DNA of 64,000 nucleotides from DATAUD01 sp036501665 (GCA_036501665.1 DASXZW010000069.1:1-64000), one strand, 5' to 3'. Shown: positions 16,005 through 25,855, counted from the stretch's first letter. Notes: generated by a model not told the origin, from the letters alone. Made by a program: numbers and translations.

Positions 16005-17003
16005 TTAAGAGGTTAAACGAACTTTAGGTTGCAGCGTTTTTTTCTTCGCCTTTGCTGTCAATCTGACTGCATCCGTCGTCTTGGTGATCTTCAGATCGGG
16101 CTGAGTAGCTTCCCATTTCCGCACGGCCTCTGAAAAAAATGATGTAAGTCTCGGTATCATTGGGTGTGCCGATTTCCTTCGGCTGTAGATCGACAAATCA
16201 GCGGGCGGCAGTTTGGGCAGGCCAGAATCGTCTCCTAAAACCACCATATCCGGCGCTAACGAGAGCGGCGTCAACACGGACAGCCCAAGATCTGCACGCA
16301 CCGCCGTGTGAATCGAATTCAAACTTCCGCCCACAAAAACTATGTCATACGCGCGCCCAGCCTTCTGAAGTGCAGCAAGTGCCATTGGTCGAAAACGGCA
16401 CTTTGTGCTAAACAGAGCAAGAGGAAGGGGGTCTTTCTTAAGGTCGATTTTTGAATTTGCCGCTTGGACCCACAGCATCTGCTCTTTTTGGAGGTGCGTT
16501 TCCTGAATCGCAGACGCGATCTTGTATTCAGACATCGCTGTGTAACCAGAGGACGCGATGACAAGGTCGAATTTGTCTTCTTCCAAATCGACCAATAAAT
16601 CTTGGGTTGCCCCAACGTCCGATTCAACTTTTATCTCGGGAAATGAACTTTTAAAGTTGGCGAGCCAAACCGGAAGCAGCTCCGGCCCAAAATGATCAAG
16701 GACACCGATGCGTACGGCCCCTGTACTTTTTGGCGTCGCGACTCGCTCCGTCATTTCTTGGCTTAGGTCCAATAAGCGACGTCCATACCCAAGCACAACC
16801 TCGCCTTCAGGGCTCAGTTCTAGGGGTTTCGTCGTGCGCTTGAAAAGCCGGCAATTGAGCTGCTGTTCAAGCCTTTGGATTTTAAGCGTAATTCCTGACT
16901 GTGTGACTCCTAACCGTTTTGACGCCTGGGTAAAGCCTCCGCTTTCCAAAACCGTTAAAAATGTCCGCATCAAATCAAGGTCAATATCGTTGAGTGAAAC
17001 CAT
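16005..17003 (-). CDS. LysR-family regulator 1
   Basis: The 332-residue protein has a winged HTH over residues 1-65 (GFTQASKRLGVTQSGITLKI) and a LysR effector-binding domain after about residue 95. It is divergent from the alpha/beta hydrolase with about 200 bp between, the classic LysR arrangement. It is a close paralogue of the LysR protein at 18151-19131: both share TMRTF/LIRCF-like openings, SGYT(A/S)MSEYK and DIVFVGG(S/T)LN. It has a lysine-rich C-terminal extension of about 25 residues. Its likely target is the site at 17101-17118. Confidence 0.9.
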   Translation of the reverse strand: MVSLNDIDLDLMRTFLTVLESGGFTQASKRLGVTQSGITLKIQRLEQQLNCRLFKRTTKPLELSPEGEVVLGYGRRLLDLSQEMTERVATPKSTGAVRIGVLDHFGPELLPVWLANFKSSFPEIKVESDVGATQDLLVDLEEDKFDLVIASSGYTAMSEYKIASAIQETHLQKEQMLWVQAANSKIDLKKDPLPLALFSTKCRFRPMALAALQKAGRAYDIVFVGGSLNSIHTAVRADLGLSVLTPLSLAPDMVVLGDDSGLPKLPPADLSIYSRRKSAHPMIPRLTSFFSEAVRKWEATQPDLKITKTTDAVRLTAKAKKKTLQPKVRLTS

Positions 17004-17100
17004 AGTAATTATTTCATTGTTTGGCCGAGCAAAACTCGCAACGGATCAGGTCTACGAGGGGTATGATTATCGTGGATAGCGAAAACCGCATAATTATAAT

Positions 17101-17118
17101 TTATCATGGGCTCCATAA
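17101..17118 (-). promoter_or_regulatory. Putative LysR operator, shared with 19144-19161
   Basis: Read on the minus strand the site is TTATGGAGCCCATGATAA, with an ATGG/CCAT dyad. It matches the site at 19144-19161 at 14 of 18 positions, and both lie directly upstream of a LysR paralogue. It fits the LysR T-N11-A style of half-symmetric binding site in an AT-rich spacer. Confidence 0.5.
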
Positions 17119-17199
17119 ATTTTCACAATTTCCATTCGATTGACGCTTATGTTTCAGTTCCACAGAGACAATGAACACGACCAATCAAGGAACTGAATT

Positions 17200-18061
17200 A
17201 TGAGCGATTCCCAAAATTTCCAAACCGTGAAAACCCCTTCGGGGCATATCTGTTACACGGAAACTGGCTCCGGCCCCGCGGCTCTTTTCGTGCATGGCGT
17301 TCTCCTCAACAAACATCTCTGGCGCCACCAACTAGCTGAATTATCAGACATTCGCCGTTGCATCGCAATCGATCTTTTGGCGCACGGCGATACGGAAATC
17401 GCTCCTGACCAGGGGGTGACGGTCACAGACAACGCGAAAATGATTGGGGAGGTTCTGGACGCTCTCAGCATTGAAAAGGTCGACCTGATTGGGAACGACA
17501 GCGGGGGAGGCATCTGCCAAATATTTGCAGCGAATAATCCAGCGCGACTCCGCACTCTGACCCTTACCGATTGCGATACCCACGACAACTGGCCGCCAGA
17601 GGCATTTAAGCCGTTCGTCGAGATGACAAAACAAGGTGGCCTCGCCGAAACCTTGAAGTCAATGCTGGAGGACAAAAAGATTTTTCGCTCTCCCCAAGCT
17701 CTCGGCCCCGCGTATGAGCGTCCAGAGAACGTGACGGACGCCGATATTGAGATTTATCTCCGGCCTTTTCTCCGCACGAGGCAACGCACCCGTGACTTGG
17801 CTCGCTTCGTTATTGCATTTGACAATAAGCACACGGTCGCAAATCGAACCACTGCTGCGGAAGCTTCAAGTTCCAACCTTGATTGCGTGGGCGACGGATG
17901 ACGTGTATTTTCCGGTAAAATGGGCTGAGTGGTTGGCGCGAACCATTCCTGGGGTTAAAACGCGCGCAACACTAGATGGTGCTCGCATTTTCTTCCCGGA
18001 AGAAAGGCCAACGGAGTTTAATCGAATCCTGAGGCAGCATCTCGTTTCCCAGTCTGCCTGA
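17200..18061 (+). pseudogene. Alpha/beta hydrolase, frameshifted
   Basis: The first 210 or so codons encode an alpha/beta-hydrolase: AALFVHGVLLNKHLWRHQL (oxyanion HG), DLLAHGDT and the nucleophile elbow LIGNDSGGG, where Asp in G-N-D-S-G would be the nucleophile, as in haloalkane dehalogenase or epoxide hydrolase-like enzymes. At about 17839 the frame breaks. The continuation QIEPLLRKLQVPTLIAWATD, carrying the acid Asp region, is in another frame ending at 18061. Removing one base (G at 17839) joins them into about 286 residues. The usual catalytic His position near the end reads LDGARIFF with no His, so the enzyme may have been degrading already. It is divergent from LysR 1. Confidence 0.75.
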
Positions 18062-18150
18062 TTCGTCTTGGCAAAGCTCGACCCATTCTCGTAAATCCAG
18101 GACCGGGTTCTGTTCAGTGAGGGACAAGGCGTTTTATTCTAATTATAAGT

Positions 18151-19131
18151 TCAACCTGCGACGCGCGCCGGTTTAAGTTTTTGCTCACCGTTTGTCCGAG
18201 CTTTGCCTAAAACGCTTTTTGCCATCAAGGAAGTTTCCTTCTTCATATCGGCAAACGCCTTGAACAAAAACGACACCAATTCTTGGACCTTCGTGTTGTC
18301 CGATTTCTTCCTGTAGTAAGCGGCTATATTTGACGCGGGCAATAGCGGCAAACTTAAGTCTTGGACGACGACCATGCCGTCAGCAAAAGCAAACGGTGAT
18401 AACGCGGTTATGCCGAGGTCCCCAACGACCGCAGCCTGAACCAGATTCAACGTGCCACCCACGAAAACAATATCGAATGTGCGATTATGTTGCTGTAGAG
18501 CCTCCAATGCCCTCAACCTGAGCCCGCAATTTGCCCCGAACATCACGAGTGGAAGCGGGTCCTTGCTGACGTCGATTTTCGAACCCTCTGCTTTTACCCA
18601 GTGCAATTCGTGATGATGAAGGCGGGTTTCTTCTAGCGCCGGAGCGAATTTGTATTCGCTCATCGACGTGTATCCAGAAGTCCCGATGACCGCATCGAGC
18701 TTGTCTTCTTCCAACTGCTTAAGAAGGTCGAACAGAAATCCAACCTCGGTCACGATTTTTTGCCCTGGGAACTTTTGAGCAAACCTCACCATCCAAAGAG
18801 GGAGAACCTGACGCCCAAGGGGGTCCAGCAACCCCACGCGGAGCGTGTCGTCACGCTGAGGTCTTGATACCCGCAGCATCATTTCTCGATTCACGCTCAT
18901 GAGTTTTACCGCGTATCCGAGCGCCACTTCTCCTTCCACGCTGAGCTGAAGTGGTGGTGTCGTCTTGCGGAAGAGCCGACAACCCAACTGTTCTTCTAAC
19001 CGCTTAATCTTGAGCGTAACTGCGGACTGCGTGGTATGAAGCCGCTTTGACGCCTGGGTAAACCCATCACTCTCGACGACGGTGACAAAGCAGCGAATAA
19101 GATCGAGATCCACATCATTAAAATTCATCAC
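18151..19131 (-). CDS. LysR-family regulator 2
   Basis: The 326-residue protein has a winged HTH in residues 1-66 (GFTQASKRLHTTQSAVTLKI) and a LysR substrate domain. It is paralogous to LysR 1 and divergent from the PEP-mutase-family gene at 19236. Its start and the candidate operator 19144-19161 are separated by 12 bp, so binding could control both directions. The pair of regulators probably arose by duplication inside the island and may recognise the same site. Confidence 0.9.
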   Translation of the reverse strand: MMNFNDVDLDLIRCFVTVVESDGFTQASKRLHTTQSAVTLKIKRLEEQLGCRLFRKTTPPLQLSVEGEVALGYAVKLMSVNREMMLRVSRPQRDDTLRVGLLDPLGRQVLPLWMVRFAQKFPGQKIVTEVGFLFDLLKQLEEDKLDAVIGTSGYTSMSEYKFAPALEETRLHHHELHWVKAEGSKIDVSKDPLPLVMFGANCGLRLRALEALQQHNRTFDIVFVGGTLNLVQAAVVGDLGITALSPFAFADGMVVVQDLSLPLLPASNIAAYYRKKSDNTKVQELVSFLFKAFADMKKETSLMAKSVLGKARTNGEQKLKPARVAG

Positions 19132-19143
19132 TATTTCACTTTT

Positions 19144-19161
19144 TTATAGAGCCTATGACAT
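19144..19161 (+). promoter_or_regulatory. Putative LysR operator, second copy
   Basis: TTATAGAGCCTATGACAT contains an ATAG-AGC-CTAT dyad. It matches the copy upstream of LysR 1 at 14 of 18 positions in the same orientation relative to the motif. It lies in the short divergent region between LysR 2 and the isocitrate-lyase/PEP-mutase family gene. Confidence 0.5.
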
Positions 19162-19235
19162 TACACAATTTCACACGAAATGCGGACTATGGTTATGTGG
19201 TCGTACCAAAATTGCAACCGAAAGACGACAACCGC

Positions 19236-20042
19236 ATGGTGGACCTTGCAGAACAGTTCCATTCCCTGCACAAACGCAGGGGCATTATCCTCATGTTGGC
19301 AATCGCTTGGGATGCACGTCGCGCAAAAACGATTGAGGACACAGGGGCAGAGGCAATTGCGACGACGAGCGCGGGGATTTCTCGGGCGTTAGGCTACCGG
19401 AAGGACGCCATGATCCCGGCGCAAATCCTGGGAGAAGCCGTTACCCAAATAACTAAAATAATTCGCATCCCGCTTTCAATTGAGTTTGAGACAAGCTACA
19501 CAAATGACCGCGCACAATTCGGGGAAACTCTGAAAACCGCAATAGATTCTGGCGTTGTGGGTGTCAATATTGAGGACGGGCTTTTCCCGCCGAGCGCTTT
19601 AGCCAAAAAAATCGAGCGAGCCAGGCATACTTCTGAAGCTTTGGGCATAAACCTCTTCATCAACGCACGCACCGACGTTTACCTCGCAAAAATCGGCGAC
19701 CCTGATGAACGCTTGATGGAGGCCATAAAGCGCGGCTTGCGTTACAGGGAGGCTGGCGCTGATGGAATCTTTGTCCCTGGTCTCGCCGACCCCGCATCAA
19801 TTGGCGCGATAGTCGAGCAGGTTAAACTGCCTGTGAATATTTTGGCAGCTTCTGACCTGCCGCCCATCGCCGAACTAAGAAGGCTAGGTGTCAGACGGTT
19901 GAGCTCAAATCAGGAGGCGCCTCGAGAAATCCTTGCAGCGGTGAAAGGAGTTGGAGAAGGTTTCATCGTCCCAAGAGAAACCAATCCACTGTTGGAAGAA
20001 TCTCGAAATCACGGACACATCCAAAATCTGTTTTCTCCGTAG
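19236..20042 (+). CDS. Isocitrate lyase/PEP mutase family protein with altered metal site
   Basis: This 268-residue TIM-barrel protein belongs to the family of PEP mutase, methylisocitrate lyase and oxaloacetate decarboxylase. NIEDGLFPP and FINARTDVYLA are the family segments. The usual metal-binding DxE-GGY motif reads EFETSY here, whereas the paralogue at 28133 has DFEGGY, so activity or specificity may differ. I start at ATG 19236 (MVDLAEQF), which aligns with the paralogue start; the frame is open 27 codons further up, over the operator. It probably heads the transcript that continues into the RND pump (77-bp gap). Confidence 0.82.
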   Translation: MVDLAEQFHSLHKRRGIILMLAIAWDARRAKTIEDTGAEAIATTSAGISRALGYRKDAMIPAQILGEAVTQITKIIRIPLSIEFETSYTNDRAQFGETLKTAIDSGVVGVNIEDGLFPPSALAKKIERARHTSEALGINLFINARTDVYLAKIGDPDERLMEAIKRGLRYREAGADGIFVPGLADPASIGAIVEQVKLPVNILAASDLPPIAELRRLGVRRLSSNQEAPREILAAVKGVGEGFIVPRETNPLLEESRNHGHIQNLFSP

Positions 20043-20118
20043 GTATTTCCTTTCTGTTTCGACGCGAGAGAGAGGGCCTGCAAAGGGCAAATTCCCTCGA
20101 AGATTAAGGCGTTACGAT

Positions 20119-21270
20119 ATGACGAAAATTACACTGACCTCTATATTGCTCGGCACGCTCACAATGAGTGGCATTGTTGGCTGCGAGAAAAAACCAACGG
20201 CCTCAGCGCCGCCTCCGCCTCTGGTCGAGGTGACGAGCGTTACCCAAGCAGACGTTCCAGTCTTTCACGAATGGATTGGAACCTTGGACGGTCTCGTAAA
20301 CGCTGAAATTCGGGCACAGGTAACCGGTTATCTCATCACTCAGAATTACAAAGAAGGGGATGCGGTCAAAAAAGGGGACATGCTCTTTGAAATTGATCCT
20401 CGACCTTTTCAAGCCGCTCTCGACCAAGCCAACGGACGGCTCAAAGAAGCGCAGGCCGTGTTAGGTAAAACTCAACTTGATGTCAAAAGATACGGACCTC
20501 TCGTGAAAGATAGGGCCATCAGCCAAGAAGAATATGATGATGCAGTGCAAGCTAATTTGGCAGCAGATGCAGCCGTGACGAGTGCCAAGGCGACGGTTGA
20601 ACAAGCAGAGCTCAATTTGGGGTTTACTAAAATAACTTCTCCGGTCGACGGAATTCCGGCAATCGCGAAGGCTCAAATTGGCAATCTAGTTGGCCCCGGC
20701 TCAGGCGAACTTACCACCGTCTCAACCATTGACCCGATAAAAGTCTACTACAACATTACGGAAGAGGCATACAACGCGTTCGCCAAAAAGTCTGCCAATG
20801 AAGAGGACATGTATGCGCGGTTTCGGAACCTTCCCATCCAATTAATTTTAAGTGACGGATCTGTCTATCCACTGCCCGGAAAAAACGATGCAGCAGATAG
20901 AAGCGTTGGCTCAACCACGGGTGCTCTTCGGCTCGAAGCACTTTTTCCAAATCCAAACCATACACTTCGACCAGGAGAATTTGGGCGGGTGCGTTTGAAA
21001 ATCGAGGAAGTTCACAACGCTCTTCTCGTACCACAACTCGCGGTCTCTGAATTGCAAGGTATCCGGCAGGTTTGCGTCGTGGACGACGCCAGCAAAGCGC
21101 ACATCGTTCCAGTGCAGGCGGGAGAGCGCTACGGAGAGATGTGGGTTATTACGGAAGGTCTAAAGCCGACTGACCGCGTAGTCGTTGAAGGTTTGCAGAA
21201 GGTGAAGGACGGCATCTCCGTGATCGTTTCAAACTACGTCGCAGCAAAGCCCGTCAACCTGGATCAGTAA
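20119..21270 (+). CDS. RND efflux periplasmic adaptor (membrane fusion protein), lipoprotein
   Basis: The 383-residue protein starts at ATG 20119 with a lipoprotein signal ending in the lipobox IVGC. The adaptor order is complete: barrel-sandwich/lipoyl halves (RAQVTGYLITQNYKEGDAVK and a later SPVDGIPA), helical hairpin in between (DQANGRLKEAQAV to AKATVEQAEL), and a beta-barrel with LRPGEFGRVRL. It links the inner membrane pump and the outer membrane factor encoded next. The longer open frame begins inside the previous gene and is rejected because the signal peptide fixes the start. Confidence 0.92.
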   Translation: MTKITLTSILLGTLTMSGIVGCEKKPTASAPPPPLVEVTSVTQADVPVFHEWIGTLDGLVNAEIRAQVTGYLITQNYKEGDAVKKGDMLFEIDPRPFQAALDQANGRLKEAQAVLGKTQLDVKRYGPLVKDRAISQEEYDDAVQANLAADAAVTSAKATVEQAELNLGFTKITSPVDGIPAIAKAQIGNLVGPGSGELTTVSTIDPIKVYYNITEEAYNAFAKKSANEEDMYARFRNLPIQLILSDGSVYPLPGKNDAADRSVGSTTGALRLEALFPNPNHTLRPGEFGRVRLKIEEVHNALLVPQLAVSELQGIRQVCVVDDASKAHIVPVQAGERYGEMWVITEGLKPTDRVVVEGLQKVKDGISVIVSNYVAAKPVNLDQ

Positions 21271-21275
21271 AAGCC

Positions 21276-24200
21276 ATGTCAAAATTTTTCATTAATCGCC
21301 CCATCGTTGCGATTGTCATCTCGATAATCTTGGTCATTGTTGGCTTGGTAACAGTGGTTCAATTGCCGATCTCACAGTTCCCGAAGGTTGTCCCTCCAGA
21401 AATTTACATTCAAGCCAACTACGTTGGCGCCGACGCGCAAGCTCTCGAATCCTCGGTTGCAACGCCCATCGAGCAGCAAATGAGCGGCGTCGATAACATG
21501 AACTACATGTATTCCGTTAACGCCAACAACGGACTCATGCGCATGTTCGTCAACTTCGATTTGGCGACTGACCCCAATATCGACCAAGTGTTAACCCAAT
21601 TGCGTTACGCTCAGGCCGAGGCGCAATTACCCGCCGATGTAAGGAATTATGGGGTGACGGTTCAAAAGTCGCTGTCTGCTCCCTTCATGATTTTGACGCT
21701 CAATTCGCCGAACGAATCGCATAACGCAGAGTTTCTCGCCAATTATGCCTACATCAATTTGGTCGATGCCTTGAGCCGCGTTCCCGGCGTGTCCTCCGTA
21801 AGCGTTTTTGGAGCAGGCCAATATGCAACGAGAATTTGGGTTAAACCGGACAAACTTGCGAAGCTAAACGTCACGGTTCCCGAGATCATTTCAGCCATCT
21901 CCTCACAAAACACGGTAAACCCTGCGGGCAAAGTTGGGAGCCGCCCGATGCCCCCTGGTCAAGTCTTCACTTATACGGTGCGCACCCAGTCACGTCTGAC
22001 AACTGTTGAAGATTTTGGAAACATTGTTCTTAGAGCCACGCCAGACGGTGCCGTAATCAGGTTGAAAGACGTAGCGCGCATCCAATTGAGTGCCGCAGAC
22101 TATGATGTATTCGGCGAGTATAACGGGAAACCTGCCGCTTTGCTCGCCATCTACCAACTTCCAGGATCGAACGCGATTGAGGCCGCAAAAGGGGTGCGCG
22201 CCTTGATGGAGGAACTAAAGAAAAGATTCCCTTCTGACATAAACTTTAGTGTTCCCATTGACACCACCCTTTCAGTCACGAAGGGCATTCAAGAAATCTC
22301 GACGACGCTGTGGGAAGCCCTTGCGCTCGTCATGCTCGTGGTCTTCGTATTTCTCCAGGACTGGCGTGCCACCATCATTCCACTTGCTGCTGTGCCCGTC
22401 TCGTTGATTGCAACTTTCTCGGTGTTTCCTCTGCTCGGATTTTCGATTAACACTCTGTCCCTCTTCGGACTCGTGCTCGCCATCGGGCTCGTCGTTGATG
22501 ATGCCATTGTTGTTGTGGAAGCCGTTCAACACCACATCGACGAAGGGCTGACGCCTCGTGAAGCCGCCCTCAAAGCAATGTCAGAGGTCGCAGGGCCAGT
22601 TGTGGCAATTGCTATTATTCTTGCAGCAGTGTTCCTGCCCACTGTTTTTATCCCCGGCATCACAGGCAGACTTTACCAGCAGTTTGCAGTGACCATCGCA
22701 ATCTCCGTGATGATTTCTGCATTTAACGCGCTGACTTTGAGTCCCGCTCTCGCAGCCTTGTTGCTTCGGAAAGTGGAACCAGAAAAAGGAAAACTGGGGT
22801 TTTTCTTCCGGCCGTTTAACCGAGCCTACTCAAAGTTGACTGATAAGTACATTGGCGTCTGTGGCTTTCTGATCCGTAAATCCGCTATCAGTTTGATTCT
22901 GCTCGTTTTTGTCTGTGTTGCCGTCGGGTTGTTTGGAAAAAAGCTCCCAACTGATTTTCTTCCCGAGGAAGACCAAGGTTTTCTCTACGTGAATGTGCAG
23001 CTCCCGATGGCGTCCTCAATTGAGCGCACAGCCGTAGCCTGCCAAAAGGTTCAAGAGGCTATTCTTTCCACGCCCGGCGTGGAAAGCACGAGCACTATCG
23101 GCGGATTCACCATTCTGAGTTTCACGCGTAATACGTATAGCGCCACGATTTGGGTGGGGCTTAAGGATTGGGACCAGCGGACAAAACCAGAAGAGCATTA
23201 CGACGCCATCAAAGCTGCGCTTGCAAAGAAACTTTCGCGCATCCCAGACGCAGTCGCTTTCGCATTCCCTCCTCCTGCCATCGCCGGTGTGGGCACCGCG
23301 GGCGGGTTCACTATGGTTTTGGAAGATCGGGGGGGTAACGACATTCCCTTTCTTGCGAAGAACGTTTCAAAGTTCATGGAGGCCGCTCAAAAGAGGCCTG
23401 AGATCGGGAGCATAAAGACGACTTTCCTGCCGAACGTTCCTCAGCTTTATGTCGATGTGGACCGTGACCGCGTCATCAAGCAAGGCGTCGATATTGCAGA
23501 GGTCTACAAAACGCTCCAATCCTACATGGGCGGATATTTCATCAATTATTTTAACCGATTCGGCCGGCAGTGGCAGGTTTACGTGGAAGCAGAAGGCGAA
23601 TACCGTAAATCTCTCGACAATCTGAATCTTTTTTACGTCAGGAACCACAACGGGGAGGCGGTTCCGATGTCGGCTCTTACGACCACGAAATCGACAAGTG
23701 GCCCAGAGTTTATAATGAGGTACAACTTGTATCGGAGTGCCCAGATTTCAGGAACTGCGGCTCCAGGATACAGCTCAGCTCAAGCCACCAAGGCACTCGA
23801 AGAAGTGTTTAGCCAAAACATGCCCTCCGATATGGGCTTTGATTATATCGGAATGTCTTATCAGGAGAAAAAAGCCGCTCAGGGCGTGTCTCCAGCCGCA
23901 ATTTTTAGTCTCTCACTTGTCTTTGTTTTCTTGATTTTGGCGGCACTTTACGAAAGTTGGTCGCTTCCGTTCAGTGTTCTTCTTGGAACTCCCATTGCCG
24001 TGCTCGGAGCTTTTCTCGCCCTTTACGCGCGAGGAATGGTGAACAACGTGTTTGCTCAAATTGGGCTCGTCATGCTGATAGGTCTCGCAGCGAAAAATGC
24101 AATTTTGATAGTCGAATTCGCCCGCGTTGAATATCGAAAAGGCACGCCATTGATGGAATCTGCACTGAAGGGAGCTCGAACGCGGCTTCGTCCCATTTTA

Positions 24201-24446
24201 ATGACCTCCTTCGCGTTTATCATGGGCGCTGTTCCCCTTTGGCTCGCGACTGGGGCAGGCGCTGTGTCCCGGAGAATTCTTGGAACCGTTGTGATAGGCG
24301 GAATGCTCTCTGCCACGATTATTGCGGTGTGTCTCATTCCTTTCGCGTTCTACATCATTGAAAAATTAGCAGGCGCCCGGCACGAGCCATCAAACGCTGA
24401 TAAAATCGCCGCCACGGTCTCTGGAGAAACTGGAGGTGTTCAGTGA
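21276..24446 (+). CDS. RND efflux permease, HAE1 (AcrB/MexB) family
   Basis: The 1056-residue inner-membrane protein starts MSKFFINRPIVAIVIS, the AcrB-type first helix. It has 12 predicted membrane segments in two halves and the proton-relay Asp pair in GLVLAIGLVVDDAIVVVE. The second half shows AQIGLVMLIGLAAKNAILIV. Two large periplasmic porter/docking loops follow helices 1 and 7. It exports hydrophobic compounds by proton antiport with the adaptor (6 bp upstream) and the OMF (4-bp overlap downstream). Confidence 0.95.
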   Translation: MSKFFINRPIVAIVISIILVIVGLVTVVQLPISQFPKVVPPEIYIQANYVGADAQALESSVATPIEQQMSGVDNMNYMYSVNANNGLMRMFVNFDLATDPNIDQVLTQLRYAQAEAQLPADVRNYGVTVQKSLSAPFMILTLNSPNESHNAEFLANYAYINLVDALSRVPGVSSVSVFGAGQYATRIWVKPDKLAKLNVTVPEIISAISSQNTVNPAGKVGSRPMPPGQVFTYTVRTQSRLTTVEDFGNIVLRATPDGAVIRLKDVARIQLSAADYDVFGEYNGKPAALLAIYQLPGSNAIEAAKGVRALMEELKKRFPSDINFSVPIDTTLSVTKGIQEISTTLWEALALVMLVVFVFLQDWRATIIPLAAVPVSLIATFSVFPLLGFSINTLSLFGLVLAIGLVVDDAIVVVEAVQHHIDEGLTPREAALKAMSEVAGPVVAIAIILAAVFLPTVFIPGITGRLYQQFAVTIAISVMISAFNALTLSPALAALLLRKVEPEKGKLGFFFRPFNRAYSKLTDKYIGVCGFLIRKSAISLILLVFVCVAVGLFGKKLPTDFLPEEDQGFLYVNVQLPMASSIERTAVACQKVQEAILSTPGVESTSTIGGFTILSFTRNTYSATIWVGLKDWDQRTKPEEHYDAIKAALAKKLSRIPDAVAFAFPPPAIAGVGTAGGFTMVLEDRGGNDIPFLAKNVSKFMEAAQKRPEIGSIKTTFLPNVPQLYVDVDRDRVIKQGVDIAEVYKTLQSYMGGYFINYFNRFGRQWQVYVEAEGEYRKSLDNLNLFYVRNHNGEAVPMSALTTTKSTSGPEFIMRYNLYRSAQISGTAAPGYSSAQATKALEEVFSQNMPSDMGFDYIGMSYQEKKAAQGVSPAAIFSLSLVFVFLILAALYESWSLPFSVLLGTPIAVLGAFLALYARGMVNNVFAQIGLVMLIGLAAKNAILIVEFARVEYRKGTPLMESALKGARTRLRPILMTSFAFIMGAVPLWLATGAGAVSRRILGTVVIGGMLSATIIAVCLIPFAFYIIEKLAGARHEPSNADKIAATVSGETGGVQ

Positions 24447-25855
24447 AGGAGGCTCGGGACAATATCAAAAAGTTCTGGGCTGTTTCAGGCTTAGCTCTTT
24501 TCCTCTCAGGCTGCGCCGTTGGACCAAATTTCAAGCGCCCAGCTGTTGACTCGTCTACGAGGTTCCGCGATGACGTGTCGCAAAGTACGAATTCCATTGC
24601 AGACGTTGAGTGGTGGAAGGTTTACCAAGACCCGGTCCTCGCCGGACTAATTCAAGAAGCCCTAACGAATAATTATGACCTAAAAATCGCAGCCGCGCGG
24701 GTCGAGGAAGCCAGGGCGATAGAAACTCAGGTTCGTTCACAATTCGTGCCCAACGTGGACTATAGCGGCGACGTCAGCCGAGGGAAAAACGATCTTTTCG
24801 GAAACTTTTACCCCAATTCTGGAATGACCACTAGCAGCGCGGTGGTTGGTTTGAATGCGTTTTGGGAAGTGGATTTTTGGGGGCGAATTCGCCGCCAAAG
24901 TGAAGCAGCCAAGGCGCGGATGCTTGCGAGCAATGAAGGAAAAAAGAGCGTCCGATTGAGCCTAATGAGCGATGTTGCTGCCAACTATTTTGAACTCCAA
25001 GAACTGGACCGCGAACTTGAAATCGACGCCGCCACGACGAACTCTTTTGGCGATAGCCTCACGATTTTTAAGCGGCGCTCTGAAGGCGGAAAAGGAAACG
25101 ACCTTGAAACGGCTCGGGCAATGGCCGCATTGGCTGACGCCAATTCCGTTGCCCCCCGGATTCAAGATGAAATTGCAAAAACTGAAAACGCTCTATGCGT
25201 TCTCCTTGGGCGAGTGCCTGGGCCCATAAAGCGCGCTAAATTCGGTGAAACTCAGCAACTGCCGCCAGAAGTACCCGCCGGACTCCCCGCACAGTTATTG
25301 GAGCGCCGTCCCGACATTAAGCAAGCCGAACAACTCGTCCGCGCCGCAAACGCCGACGTTGGCGAGTCAATCGCTGAGTTTTTCCCCAAAATTGGCCTTA
25401 CAGCGCTCTTCGGACGAATCAGCCCAGAACTTTCAGCCTTCTCTGCTGGATCTTCAACAGCATGGGGAATGGCTGCGGATGCGACCGGGCCGCTTTTTGA
25501 AGGCGGTAAGCTCGTCGGGCAATATCGCCAAACCAAAGCAGCAAAACGCGAATCCATTTTTGCCTATCGCCAATCAGTCCTGATTGCCCTCCACGACGTG
25601 TCGGATGCGCTCTCTTCAAACCAGCGATTGGTTGACATCAGAAATCAACAGAGCATCGAAGTCGAATCGTTGCAGAGGGCCGTAAAATTATCCTCTGAAA
25701 GATTTGTGGCCGGCAAAGCTAACTACTACGAAGTTTTGGAGGCTCAACAGCAACTTTTCCCAGCCCAGCTTAACCTTGCCCGCACCGAACGGGACCAAAT
25801 GCTCTCAGTGGTTTCGCTTTACAAATCTTTAGGGGGAGGCTGGCAGGATAAATGA
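24443..25855 (+). CDS. Outer membrane factor lipoprotein, NodT/OprM family
   Basis: The 470-residue protein has a lipoprotein signal ending LSGC, followed by AVGPNFKRPAV, the standard NodT opening. Two outer-membrane-efflux repeats follow, and LLERRPDIKQAEQLVRAANA is the signature between them. The 4-bp overlap with the permease gene couples their translation. With the two preceding genes it makes a complete tripartite pump. Confidence 0.93.
   Translation: MKEARDNIKKFWAVSGLALFLSGCAVGPNFKRPAVDSSTRFRDDVSQSTNSIADVEWWKVYQDPVLAGLIQEALTNNYDLKIAAARVEEARAIETQVRSQFVPNVDYSGDVSRGKNDLFGNFYPNSGMTTSSAVVGLNAFWEVDFWGRIRRQSEAAKARMLASNEGKKSVRLSLMSDVAANYFELQELDRELEIDAATTNSFGDSLTIFKRRSEGGKGNDLETARAMAALADANSVAPRIQDEIAKTENALCVLLGRVPGPIKRAKFGETQQLPPEVPAGLPAQLLERRPDIKQAEQLVRAANADVGESIAEFFPKIGLTALFGRISPELSAFSAGSSTAWGMAADATGPLFEGGKLVGQYRQTKAAKRESIFAYRQSVLIALHDVSDALSSNQRLVDIRNQQSIEVESLQRAVKLSSERFVAGKANYYEVLEAQQQLFPAQLNLARTERDQMLSVVSLYKSLGGGWQDK

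Noticed and set aside
15999..16019. CGTTTAA-GAGG-TTAAACG dyad at the end of LysR 1 as a terminator
   Set aside because: The stem is AT-rich and overlaps the stop codon, and the following bases on the minus strand are not a T run.
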